This document shows positions 24,601-36,000 of a DNA stretch of 64,000 nucleotides, one piece after another (the first letter of the stretch is position 1; each line of letters opens with the position of its first letter). The DNA is from Zeugodacus cucurbitae (Eukaryota; Arthropoda; Insecta; Diptera; Tephritidae): NCBI RefSeq assembly GCF_028554725.1, contig NC_071671.1, forward strand, positions 68,504,001 through 68,568,000, read 5' to 3'. A program made the position numbers and the translations under genes. A model generated the notes under the pieces. That model was given only the letters and a program-made list of their open reading frames with translations. It did not search any database and had not been told where the DNA came from.

Positions 24601-26899
24601 ATTTTAATGTATGCCTGTAAATCAGACATAAACCTTGTTATAAAAATTATATAAATAAATAAAAATATATATATGTAAATAAAAATAAAATAAATTAAAA
24701 TAAAAAATTATATATTTTATTCAGAAAGTTTAAGTGGTATCATTTCAAACATAATATGTACTTGAAAAAAGATATTGAAGCTTACGAACGGAATTTCAAT
24801 TGGCTTTATTCTTATTTCAGATATTGCCATTTCTAAAAGAGTTTTAAGTTGAACCATGAGTAGCATAGTAGAAATGATTTTATTTAAGGAGTGTTTGTTT
24901 TCATTCTCGATGATGATGATTACTATATATAGTCAAAGTGTGTGATTTACACTCTAATACTTGATAAAATTAGAGATTACATATTACAATTTCATCAAAA
25001 AAGAGCTTGAGTAGTCAAAATATCATACAAATCAATTTAATTTTTTTATTTACAGTTGTATATTGGAATTTATACTTAACAAAGTTGCTAGATCCGAATG
25101 TACATATATTTCATAATTTCTTTTAAATTTAAAGTTTTTTAAATAAAAGTTTTTACTTCTTTTATTTTATAAGTAATTTGCTAATTCAAAGAAATTATAT
25201 TACTATTATTACTCCTAATAAATTCAATTAAGTGGAACATAACAAATGATTTGACGCTAATTTTCTCCGTCATCAATTAGTCAAATTTCTCAATAATTGA
25301 ATAAACCACACATATTTGTAATTTGCGTACCATTTTTCTATTTAAATGCACTGTGCAACTAAATGTGTTCCGAGCGCCGGCACTGTTAATGCTTTTCAGC
25401 TGCGTGCATTAAATACACACCTATACATACATGCATATAAATAAAGAGCTATACACCGATATACCGATTTATGTATGGTATACATATGCAGCAGTAGTCG
25501 AAGGGAAAAACGCAAGCTGCTGCTGCTGACGCCTATGACTTCGATAAAGTGGCTGTTTTTGTTGTTACTGTTCGCTTGTGTCAAATCTGCCTGCGTCGGT
25601 GCTTTCGTTGTCACTACAGCATAGCATAGCTGTTATTTGCTATGCTGTTACTTCTGTACGTTCGTTACTAATGTTGTTGTTGTCGTCGTGGCAGTCGTTT
25701 CAGCAGTTTCAGGTTGTTATTTCATGTGATATGCCACAGCATGGCTGTGGTGGCAGTAGCAAAGACTGTGAGGGTAGGAAAGTGCTCGGAAAGCCGTTAC
25801 AGAAAAAGCAAAGCAAAACGAACGAAGTGCAAAGGCAGAGTGCCATGATAAAAATACACATTAAAGAGATTGAAGTTGGACAAACATACAAATATATGGG
25901 TGTGTGTGTGTGTGTGTGGACCCATACAAGCGTATCTACGTAGATACATCTACTTATGTATCTACGAAGTACATATAGTTGTAGATATGCATTCATTTAG
26001 TAGCGTGGTAAATGCATGTGGGCTTATATGCTTGCCTATGTATATAACTGAATGTGTTTCAACGAAACATGAAATACGAAGATGTTGATAAATAAATTTC
26101 AAAAGCGAAAAGGAATCAGAAAATTGTTTGTTGGTTAATGGCAAGTTGGAAGGTAGTCCGATGGTACATACATATATGTACATGTGTAAAAGGAGCTGGC
26201 AAAAGGTGGTGGTGGTAGATTTATAGCTGATCATGCACAAGTTTCATATTTCAAAAATTGTTTTTTTTTATGTTTTTACCTTTAATGAACACGATGAACG
26301 TGTGCGCTAATTGTAACGGAGTGCCAATGTAGCTTTACGAGCACTAATCTGTACGTAATGAATACAGAGGAGTTTAGATAATACGTTATCAGGCTGATTG
26401 CGTATAGGGTTATCCATATATGTTATTTCTCCAAGTTAGAGTGTGCAATATCCAGTTGTAATCCAATTTGTGGTAGTTTCAAATATATTTATTTGTATTT
26501 TTAATTCAATTCAAACTTTAACCTTTTAATTTCACCAATTAATCGCATGAATTATGCATTTTTATTCATTCATTAAGCACGATTGTTCTGGTTTTCAACA
26601 CTTTTTGCAGGTTTTATTTTAATCTGCTTCGAAATTTACTATTTATACACATACAAACATTTGTTGTGCGCTTGCAGTAGTTTTCAAACACTTTTTTCTT
26701 ATTCCTTTCTTTGTACACTGTATAATATCAGCACTAATGCACTTTTTTCTGCTTCCTCAATTCATTTTCCACTACTTTGCTTTAAGTACACTTTTATCGC
26801 TTACTCTGCTTTTTTATACCCGCGCATTACAACATACACTCATACATGTATGTGATGTTGTTACTTTTGTTGTGTTTGTGCACACACACACAGATACCG
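21618..26899 (-). other. Psc 5' intron or upstream sequence
   Basis: Mostly AT-rich, with unique GC-richer islands at 22560-23640 and 25490-25860. The first has UTR-like texture on the plus strand and imperfect CAGCGC units at 23070-23090. No coding exon found. Confidence 0.5.
25899..25919 (+). repeat. (GT)n microsatellite
   Basis: About nine GT units. Just downstream (25930-25972) GTATCTACGTAGATAC is a perfect palindrome followed by a further GTATCTAC copy. Confidence 0.85.
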
Positions 26900-28200
26900 T
26901 AGGCAGTTCGGTAAAATGAAACGTCAAAGGTAACGCTGGCTGTCTGCCGTCTAAAAACGTGACAACCGTATTTCGAATACTCCGAAAAATTATTATCAAC
27001 GCACAAGCACCCTGGCGTTATACGAGAGGCGCTACACACACTTATTTATATACATATGTATGTACATGCGCGGCACATGTATTTGTGCTCTTTCAAACGT
27101 TAGCAGTGTTGCTAATGCGACTTTGCGACAACCGAAGCGATTTCGACGGCGGCGACGTTTGCAGCACTACCGATATTAATATTCCGCTTACAAACACACG
27201 TACACACACACAGCACTATATGCATATACACGCCAAGTGCACTCTTCTGTATATGAACAGCTTCATTTGTCTGGCTGTGTAGCTGCTTCTCTTTTACTTA
27301 TTTAGTCAGCGTGACTTCAATTTTTAGTTTTTTTTCTTTTTATATAAATAAATATTTTTTATAACAATTTCAATTATACGAAATTTCTTTGTTTCTAATT
27401 TTTTATATTTTTTAGTGCACAATTTGTTTACTTTATTTAAATAATTGTGATTTCTTTGAAACTATGCTCTCTCTTTGTAAAAGCGAGTAACACTAATTTT
27501 TCCGCAAATATTAAAGTATGACCACACTACTTCACGTTCCGTCTCGAAATGAGCTCTAGCGCAGCGCTCCGACTCGCTGTAACCATGAACCACAACCGTC
27601 TCGAAAACACTCAATTTCATTTATATACAATTTCTTATGTAGACCGCGCAATGCGCTCGCTCGCTCTTATGTACAAATACAAAGAACTACATAGCAATGC
27701 TAGTGCCTTGTGGCGCCCGACTTCAACCAACTTATTGCTTTCAATGCTCATCCTCTTCACATACGCTCTCTCGCGCGCTGTATATATACACTCAAAGCAG
27801 CGGTACGAGCATCTCTATTTACTGCCCATCCCCTTATTTCATTCGCAACAGCACTCATTCACATATACTCACTTGCTTTAATGCTTGCTTTCTCTCCCTC
27901 TCTCGCTCATTCACACGCATCGTTGCCGTGCAGCAACGCAGCCATTCGACCGGCCCAGTCCAGTTACGCAGCGCATTGTTGTTCGTTCGACAGCTGTCAC
28001 TGCTGTCGTATTTTGCTGTTAGCGCTTCATCAGCGGCTCGTGCTCTTGGTTGGTTTCATTTGAGTAACAATGTGTTGATTCGCTCTTTTTCCTGCTTAAC
28101 GGCACACTACGGCATATACTCGTGCAAGCGTACTCGCATTTACTATATATTTATTGGCGGGCACTAGATTGGTACGAGTGTTCAATAAGTGTAGTGAATA
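26900..28200 (-). promoter_or_regulatory. candidate Psc promoter-proximal region
   Basis: This is a unique, GC-richer island in the Psc upstream region. On the minus strand it carries GAGCGAGAGAGGGAGAGAAAG (complement near 27889-27910), a GAGA-factor-like tract, and 40 nt later a donor-like CAA|GTGAGT (complement ACTCAC at 27867-27872) that could splice to the acceptor at 21618. The plus-strand frames in it are shadows of CTCTC-rich sequence. Placement as the first exon is inference. Confidence 0.25.
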
Positions 28201-28224
28201 TTCGAGTATATAAGTTTATTTTAT

Positions 28225-28440
28225 TTATTTGTTGCTGAGTTCCAGCAGCTGCTCACATTCAATACACATTTGTTCGTCTAGTTGGTTTGAGCGATTTCGA
28301 AAGCACTTTTTATGAGTTCTATATAAATAACATATTCTTATGTATCGTTGATATCGCTCTGCACTCAGTGGAGGCTGTGGCAAATACTTCGTGTGAGTTT
28401 GCGGCGGCAGTGGCTGCTGCGAAATGCGTTGTTTTTGCAT
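28225..28440 (-). CDS. unrecognised 71-residue ORF with CxxC motif
   Basis: The frame runs from an ATG (complement CAT at 28438-28440) to TAA at 28225-28227. It reads MQKQRISQQPLPPQTHTK, then PPLSAERYQRYIRICYLYRT, HKKCFRNRSNQLDEQ and MCIECEQLLELSNK. Amino-acid use is balanced and not derived from simple repeats, unlike most small frames here. Two AATAAA hexamers (complement TTTATT at 28215-28225) lie directly after the stop, as in a compact gene end. A CIEC pair and a preceding basic YRTHKKCFRNR stretch are visible. I do not recognise the family. It may be a real small gene, the last exon of a spliced gene, or a chance frame. A CGTATTTACAG acceptor-like site lies about 45 nt upstream. Confidence 0.4.
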   Translation of the reverse strand: MQKQRISQQPLPPQTHTKYLPQPPLSAERYQRYIRICYLYRTHKKCFRNRSNQLDEQMCIECEQLLELSNK

Positions 28441-29492
28441 TATGTTAAATAAACTGGTCGTTCGTCGGTTGATGCTGTAAATACGAGATGTTCGAACTGG
28501 TTTCTGCTGCCGACAACAATGATATGTCTGCTGTTGCTATTATTGTTGACGTTGAGTTGAGTCGTTTAGTACCGTAGTTTTGGGTTCGTAACGTTGGCCC
28601 CATAGACAGCGATATGTGGCGCATGCTGTTGGAATTAAGAGCGTGTCAAAGTGCTGGCGAATAAAACTGTCACAAACAATTTGTTGTAATTAGAAAACCA
28701 ATGTATGTATCTACATGTGTACATATACATATATGTACCTATTTACAAATACCTATGTATATAATTTAATTATATTACATTTGTTAATCAAGCTAATAGC
28801 AAGATTTAAAATCTTAAAGTATATTCATATCAGCAAAGCCAAGATCATACACAGGTTTGTGAAAAGAGTCATAGGAATGATCTCAACTAAAGGTGCTGAA
28901 TGAGCTGTCATATAGACATGTATATGTATAAAACTATTTAAGGGCCAAAAATGCGGTTTTGTTTTATATATATCATTTTGCCTCCTGTTTAAAAGTAGCA
29001 TTTTTCACCTGAAATCAAAAGATATTCATACCTACTTTTATAATAGTGAGACTCACTAAAAATACGTTGCCTTTTAGTTAAGTAATGCAATACAAACGCT
29101 CATTGCTCTTCCCCGCAGACCCTGTAAATCTCGGTGTTAAATACCTCTGTATCATATGACCCCGAGTGATTTCAACAAAATATAGAATAAACATTTTTTA
29201 TCAGTCTCAAACCAAAAAAGAATGATTTTCACTCTATAAATGCACTATTTGTGCAAAGTTTTGTTCCGATATCTTCACTGGTCCATAGTTTATATATTGT
29301 AAAGTAAACGAATCAGATTTGAATAAAATTGTGGTATGTGGACAGTAGGCGTGGTGAATTGATTTTGCCAATATTTTCGAACAATTCTTATGTGAACAAT
29401 CAATTTTTCCAAGTTGTTTTCCTTTCGTACTTTCATTTTTCGTAACAATTTGAAATTCCGAAAGTGTTAGATCCCATTAGTAATTGTTTATG
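28441..29492. other. upstream of the 71-residue ORF, then AT-rich spacer
   Basis: 28441-28690 is unique and could be leader sequence of the minus-strand small ORF. Beyond 28700 only TATG repeats and AT-rich DNA are seen. Confidence 0.45.
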
Positions 29493-30083
29493 CAGTGGAA
29501 CTTCTCTAACTCCAATCACCATAATCCACAAAAAAACTTCGAGTTAGAGAGACTTCGAGTTATAGAATTTTCATTAAAGCATACAATTTTCCAAAAAGCT
29601 GTTAAATATAAATTTATACACTGTTTTATTTAGTTACTTCGTAAAAATGTTTATGGCCATACGATAAAAGATTTTTAAATTTTCTGTAATTTTGTTTGTT
29701 GTATTTTACTATTGTTTGGCTCTTGACGTCTATATCCCATGCCTTGTGTTAGATGATTTGTGCAATCCATAAATGTAATATTATGTTTAATGTTCGCCTC
29801 CGTACTATATAAAGGGACTCTTAAAATTCTGCCCCGATAGTAAAATTTTAAATTTTGTATTATGCCCTTGTCGAAAAGTTCGATTTATGGAACGAAATTT
29901 GTTTGAAGTTGCCTTCTATTGCCTTTTCAAGAGTTCGAGATATGGACAACTTCAAGTTATAGAAATTCGAGTTAGGGAAGGAAATTTGTATGAAATTTGG
30001 CTTCTAAACGCTATTGCCACTCCAAAAGTTCGAGTTATGGAGATCTTCGAGTTATAGAAGTTCGAGTTATGGAAGTTCCACTG
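29493..30083. mobile_element. pogo/Tigger-type MITE, longer copy
   Basis: This 591-bp element starts CAGTGGAACTTCTCTAACTC and ends in the inverse of CAGTGGAACTTCCATAACTC, with TA on the right (30084-30085) and TG, probably mutated TA, on the left. Several internal GTTCGAGTTATGG-type units repeat near the right end. It shares its interior with 46128-46553 but is about 165 bp longer. Confidence 0.75.
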
Positions 30084-30097
30084 TATACATATATATA

Positions 30098-30450
30098 TTT
30101 GGCGTATGAACCGCTTAGGCGATTATAGATGAATCCACCAGAGCGCGCCACTCATTACTCCTTCTTGCTATTTGGCGTCAAAGAGAAATACCAAGTGAAA
30201 ACAAGTCGCTATCCATCTGATCTTTCCAACGGAGTGGAAGCCTTCCCCTTCCTCTGCTTTCACCGGTGGGTACGACATCTAACACTTTCAAAACTGGAGT
30301 GTTTTCGTCAATTTGGACAACATGGTATATGCGGATACGCTAGCTATCGCTGTCTTTTTATTCTATGAACAGAACTATGTCAATGTCGTCGAATAACTCA
30401 TACAGCTAATCGTTTAATCGCCTGCCGTATTCGCCGCAGGACGAATGAGC
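30098..30450 (-). mobile_element. LINE 3' fragment, decayed
   Basis: The plus-strand text carries TTGGCGTATGAACCGCTTAG and GGAGTGGAAGCCTTCC, the complement of the same LINE C-terminal region and 3' end as 4085-4330, with stops in every frame. Confidence 0.55.
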
Positions 30451-32619
30451 ATTAAGATACAACGAAAGAACAATAAAAAACTTAAATACTAAATATTTTA
30501 AATAAATTATGAGCTCAGCAATCCTTTTTGTCAGACATTACATTATATATAAAATTCCGGATTTTGGATCGGTCAAGAGCAACAATTTAGCATCTGATCT
30601 CATCTATCTGTCTCAGGATCACTTATTAGTCGTACGGAAATAGTTTGAACGTTCAATGCATCAAATAGAAGCAGTTTATGGAAAACATTGGTTAAAAATG
30701 AAAAACCAATAACAATTTTTAAAATGTGTCATTTAGTATTTCAAATCTCCTAATTATTGCTAACAAAATCAGCTATGTAAAAGTAGAACAAAAATACAAG
30801 CTGTCAATCAAGCAATAATCAATCGAGTGATTTACATGGTTATTTACTTATGTACATATGTATATACATAGAATTATACAAATGTTTTCGAGGTGAGCGT
30901 ATACCGTTAGAATCTCAACCTTCCATCAAGTAGGTGAGTATTTAATGACGCATAACCGACCACTTAAAACATCTCACTCTTCCTCTTCTTCTTCCAAAGA
31001 CACCAGTGATGCTAAAGCTGCAGTGCAAAAGCACCACATTGACGATGAAATTTTGCACTCAATGCCACATACTCATTCTGTTATTGAACTGAATTTGTTG
31101 CTACAGCTGTTACCTTCGAAAAAGTCGGTAACAAAACAGAAAGAAAACGTGCAGTCAGCAACACTTGGCGCTGTGAATGAACGCACTCACCCCTTATCCA
31201 ATGCGACCGACTCGGTGTGCTTTTAATTTATTTATTTCATTTTGTGATACCCTTTCTACATTTGTATATGTATATCTATAGAACATAATATAAGAAGAAT
31301 GAAATTTCATTCGAGCAAATGCTATAACACAAATAATATAACAAATGATGTTATGTATTCGTGTGCTTGCGCCCATTTGCATACAAGTTTCCTTGCCCAT
31401 AGACAGCGCTCTTCGCTTGCAATATGGTCATATATGTACATCTCTATATCTCTACATAGTTTATTATTTACTCACTCAGTGAACCCAGTATGTAGCAAAC
31501 TATACCCTCCACCTTCAGCCACCCGCTTGAGGGCGACTGGCATACCAACCAACCAACCTTTTAGAACACTTAAATACAAACATACAAACAAACGCGTAGA
31601 TTTATGCGCGCATGAATGTGTGTATGTAAACACTTGCTTGGGGTACAAAAGTTTTGATTGATAGTGAGGGGAAGGTTGCGTCGCTTTGGTATTTCGTCTA
31701 TTTTTAATTATCCGACAATTCGTTTTGTGCACGTCATTCGTTGCCTAAGAAGGGTGTTTACAAAAAGGTTATATGTTCAAATACTACGTAGTGAAGAATA
31801 AACCAAAACCCAAGTGATATACATACATACGTGTATTTAAATATAAATACGCTTGCGCTTTTGCATGTGCATATGTATTAGTGCATTTGCTATATAAATA
31901 CATACTTATATAAGATGTACAATATGGGTATACGTATATAACGAGTTGTAAATATAGAAATAAATTTAAATATTATTATACATAAGTATGTATATTAAGT
32001 AAGGCTCAATTTATCTATATGATATGGGTATAGCATAAGGATTGCTGAGTGTTTATTTTCAATGCTTTTTTCTACATTTCTTAGTCGGACGTTTTCACCA
32101 TATCGTCAATCTTATCTTAGTTTATGAGACGACTTATCGAATGAATAACTTATTTAGTACTATTTCCATATATCCAATGAAGATCTTTACGTTATAATCG
32201 TTGTTGAAAATTTCATTGAGACAAGAGAACCAGAAAAAAATCTTTTATGGGCCTTACCTAAATACTTCTGTCAAATGTTGCCGATATATTCTCATTTGGC
32301 ACCTTAGTAACTTGCGCCATAAGTCGCCTATATTAAACAATCCTCAATCAATACTATAGTCGCTTTTATCCTTGGCTTGGACCACTGCACCACGGAACTG
32401 TCTTCAAGCGGTTTCTGCTCTGTGCACATACCTACGGGAGCTATGTTGGAGAGAAAAAACGATAGAGAAGAAGTGCGGTGAGACTTTTCCAGATGGAAGC
32501 TAAGAGGGAAGGTGGTTGAGGCGTATACAGTTGGAAGCTATCAATAAACTCCAGCTTTAGGCTTTGAATTCGAGGACAGAACGCTTGTATCTAGTTAGGG
32601 TGTATCTAACCTCTTTATT
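30451..32619. other. intergenic, no convincing gene
   Basis: Contains one serine-rich plus-strand frame (30945-31226) with weak support, TATG repeats and AT-rich DNA. Confidence 0.5.
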
Positions 32620-33070
32620 GCTAGATTCAAATTACTTTGCTATCCAAATTGTTTGGGAACCCGGTCACTATGGAATCGGTGGAAACTGCAGAGTGGACTA
32701 GTTTGAAAGAGAGGGTGTCGTAGCAACATTGGCATCGGAGTGGAAACGGGTGGGTAGTGCGTGATAGACCGCTGGACATACAAACTTCAGCACAGCAATC
32801 AGCACAGCAGTGCGCAGTTTAGAGGCCTTTTTGGCCCGCGGTAAACCGAAAGAAGTCCTTCCAACTGCTTTATCTAAAGAAAGTTAATTCCGGCGCAATC
32901 ATAGGTGTGCTTAAGTGCACATGCGATGAGATTAGGGATCTTGCCAGACGTGAGTTGTCAAAGTTGTTCGGCGAGTAGGAATCATCTAAGTACTTCCTCC
33001 TCCAATGCCCAGCATTCGCCAGACTGAGTTTAAAACATCTTCGGTTCTATTCACTATTTAGTACCTTTCC
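32620..33070 (+). mobile_element. LINE fragment with RNase H-like domain
   Basis: The plus-strand frame IVWEPGHYGIGGNCRVD matches the WVPGHxGIxGNxxAD segment of retroelement RNase H. About 300 nt later SSKYFLLQCPAFARLSLKHL matches the C-terminal Cys-rich tail of R1/jockey-type LINEs. Stops and shifts interrupt it. It differs from the 4040-5215 LINE type. Confidence 0.6.
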
Positions 33071-36000
33071 CAAATTCAACCCGAAATTTCTCGATGTAAA
33101 ATAGCATTCTCCCAAACTAATTTGCTTTCGGATTACTGGGTTGTAGCTCGTATATAAAGCTGCTACTGCTGCATACAGAAAGTTTCATTAACCTTTGTTA
33201 GCAATCTTAAATAGAACTTTTTTCTGAAAAACTTCATAACTCTTATCTAATATGTTGTCATTTACGTTTCTGTTTTAGATATTAGGACAATTGTTTTTCC
33301 TTAGATGGGGGAGAATTTAATGTCTTAATTGTCTGCTACATGTCTAATATATAGTAATGTATTGTGTTTTAACTTGTGCGTGTATGTAATGGAGCCTTGC
33401 ATTCCACGTTATGTATGTAAAGTTATTTGTCTGTTCGATTGAAAAAGTTTTTTTCTCGTCTTCAGACACTTTCGACAAGTTCTTGTCCTTGATAAGAGCA
33501 GTCTGAGTCGTTTACTAAACAAAAAATCTCTAAGGCCTACTAGGATATTATATAGTATTTTGGGGTATATTAGGATAATTTAATTAGTTTTATGAAGTTC
33601 GGAAATAATAGAAAAAGTCGATAATGAAGAAAGTGTATTGAATAGTATACAATAACAAACTTGGGAGGACATTAGTATGGTAACCGCGAATTACAATTAG
33701 TATTTTATTATGATTATCACAATTATTGTATGAAAATATCGTAAAAAAAAATATAGTTTATAAATATAAGAAGATAACTATCAGAAAGCATGTTTTATGT
33801 TCGATCAGCTAGGTAAAGAAATATTGGCAGTAAGGAATACATATTTTCAGAAGCTTCGATTTCTCTCTGCTACCTTTTATGTAGAGATGAAAATTTGTAC
33901 GTAAAATGTTGTGTTCATAAATGTTTGTAGTTTTTGCATGCTCCCTCTCAATTTTCAATTTCCATAAATATTTCATTAACTTAAAGCTCGCACCTTTAAA
34001 TGTTCTACGCTACACCGCACACACAAAGTTTGCATGCAACCCCTTTCTGACCCTGCCTATACTCCAATAGAATGCTGCTCGTAAAAGTTTACTTCTTCGT
34101 ACACCGTTAAACGTTTCAATATCGTTTACTTTCACATCCGTTGAATATCTTCGGTGTCTCTTGGGTGTCATTACATTCGTCTTGGCTTACGTACTTACTT
34201 AGCTTGTTTTTGCAAGTGGTCTGTTTGACATTCGAGAGAGACCGCAGCCCTTCGCCACCGTAATGAAATCAAGTCGTTAACACTTTCTTTGCGATTTTTT
34301 AGGTGGCTCGCTTGCTGTCAGCTAAGCGCTTTTATTTATGAGCGGTCTGGCCGGCGCCCAGCAACTGTGCAACGCTCAGTTATGCTAATCGGCACGTTCG
34401 ACATGTACCTACCCGCTTTAATATTTAATATTGCTTGACCGCTGCGCAAAATTTTTGGGCAAACGATTAATTTGCATTGGATTTTATTGCCGAAGAGTAA
34501 TGTGAAAAAATCAGGCGGAAATGTCAACCATTCAATGATTTTATTGATGTGCTTTTACTTGTTAGAAATGTTAAATCGGTATTACCTTATATCACAGATA
34601 GACTCCATAGTGCATAACAGTATAAATTGAATAAAATATATATCCCTGAACCAATGTAGCTATTAGTTCCCTTCCAAAGACTATCTGGTTTAAGTAAGTG
34701 GGTTATATCATATTTAGACAGTCGGGGTCTGTTTGGACAACTAAACTAGTATATTACTACTAGCAGTAGTCGAAGAAACTATTTGAAGAATATTGTATGG
34801 CCCGTCCTTCCTGCTGCTTTCTCTCAGGAAGGTTCATTTCGACGAACTATTTGAAAAATAATTTCACTGTATAACACTCGGCTGGGTATTGAACCAAACT
34901 TACTGTTTATGGAAGATTGAGTCATAAGTAAGAAAGGTGCGTTCTTCGATTTTCAAAGTTAGATTCCAAAATCGACATATTTGCTTTCGAAGTTCGAAAA
35001 AGGGTTATTAATAAATATTATTATTAAATACAGGATATAGTTACTAAAAATCCAAAATATGGATACGATCTAAATTTAAAGTTGGATGTTCGAAAAAAAT
35101 AAAAGCTTTATTTTTCGAAAAATACTGTTCCAATTTTTGAAAATTTTATATGGTTGAATGTGGTTAAGCTACCTTCATCTTGGCATACGCACTTATTTAA
35201 ATTCTGTATAAATCTTCCACACTTAAAAGAAAAATTATATACCTTTGAAATAGAAGAAATACACATACAAACAAAAGAAAACATACCAAGTTTCGAAAAA
35301 TGTTATACACCATTTGAATAAGAAGAAAATGTTGATTATGCCCATATACTTACTTTTTTGATAAGTTACTTACTATAGTTAATAACTGCGTTTCCAATAG
35401 TAATTTCCAAATTAATTCTGAAAAACGGAAAACATACTTTTTTTACTTATGACTAATCACCCGAAAAAAGTATATTTGGTCCAATACCTAGAAAAAAGTC
35501 GATTTTGTCATATAGTGTTTATGATACCACTGCAACAAAACGAACTATAAATTAAATTTGTTAAATCTATGAGGTGAAATGAATGAATTTCTGACATGGA
35601 AATGGACTGGGCCAGAATGTTTTTTGACTGACGTCTATAAACTATTAATTTGATGAATGGAGAAAGCAATGCGCCTCTCAGAAAAACCCACAAGCTAAGC
35701 TAGCTAAGCTATTCAAGTATTGCGGATGAAGAATATGGTCGAAGGGAAGTATACCCTTTTCCTTTTAGAAATCTTCAAAGAGGTTTATTGCAAAAAAATA
35801 TAGTAAAAGGGGAATCGGTTGAATTATTAGACATTATATGATTTTTTAAAACACTAGCATTTCAAAAGATATTGGTTTTTACACACTCTCCCATACATAT
35901 GCATGTACTTTCCCGTTTCATGCGTGGGTTCATTTTAAAAAAGTAAAATGAGGAAAATTCGAACATGAAATTATATTTTATTTGCAATGAGATAAATTTG

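Noticed and set aside
25612..25660. Short hairpin around AGCATAGCATAG / GCTATGCTG as a possible miRNA precursor
   Set aside because: The stem is too short and imperfect for a precursor call without expression data.
27549..28167. Overlapping plus-strand frames of 110-156 codons
   Set aside because: Three overlapping frames of Ser/Leu/His-rich text come from CTCT-rich sequence; more likely the complement of a GAGA-rich promoter region.
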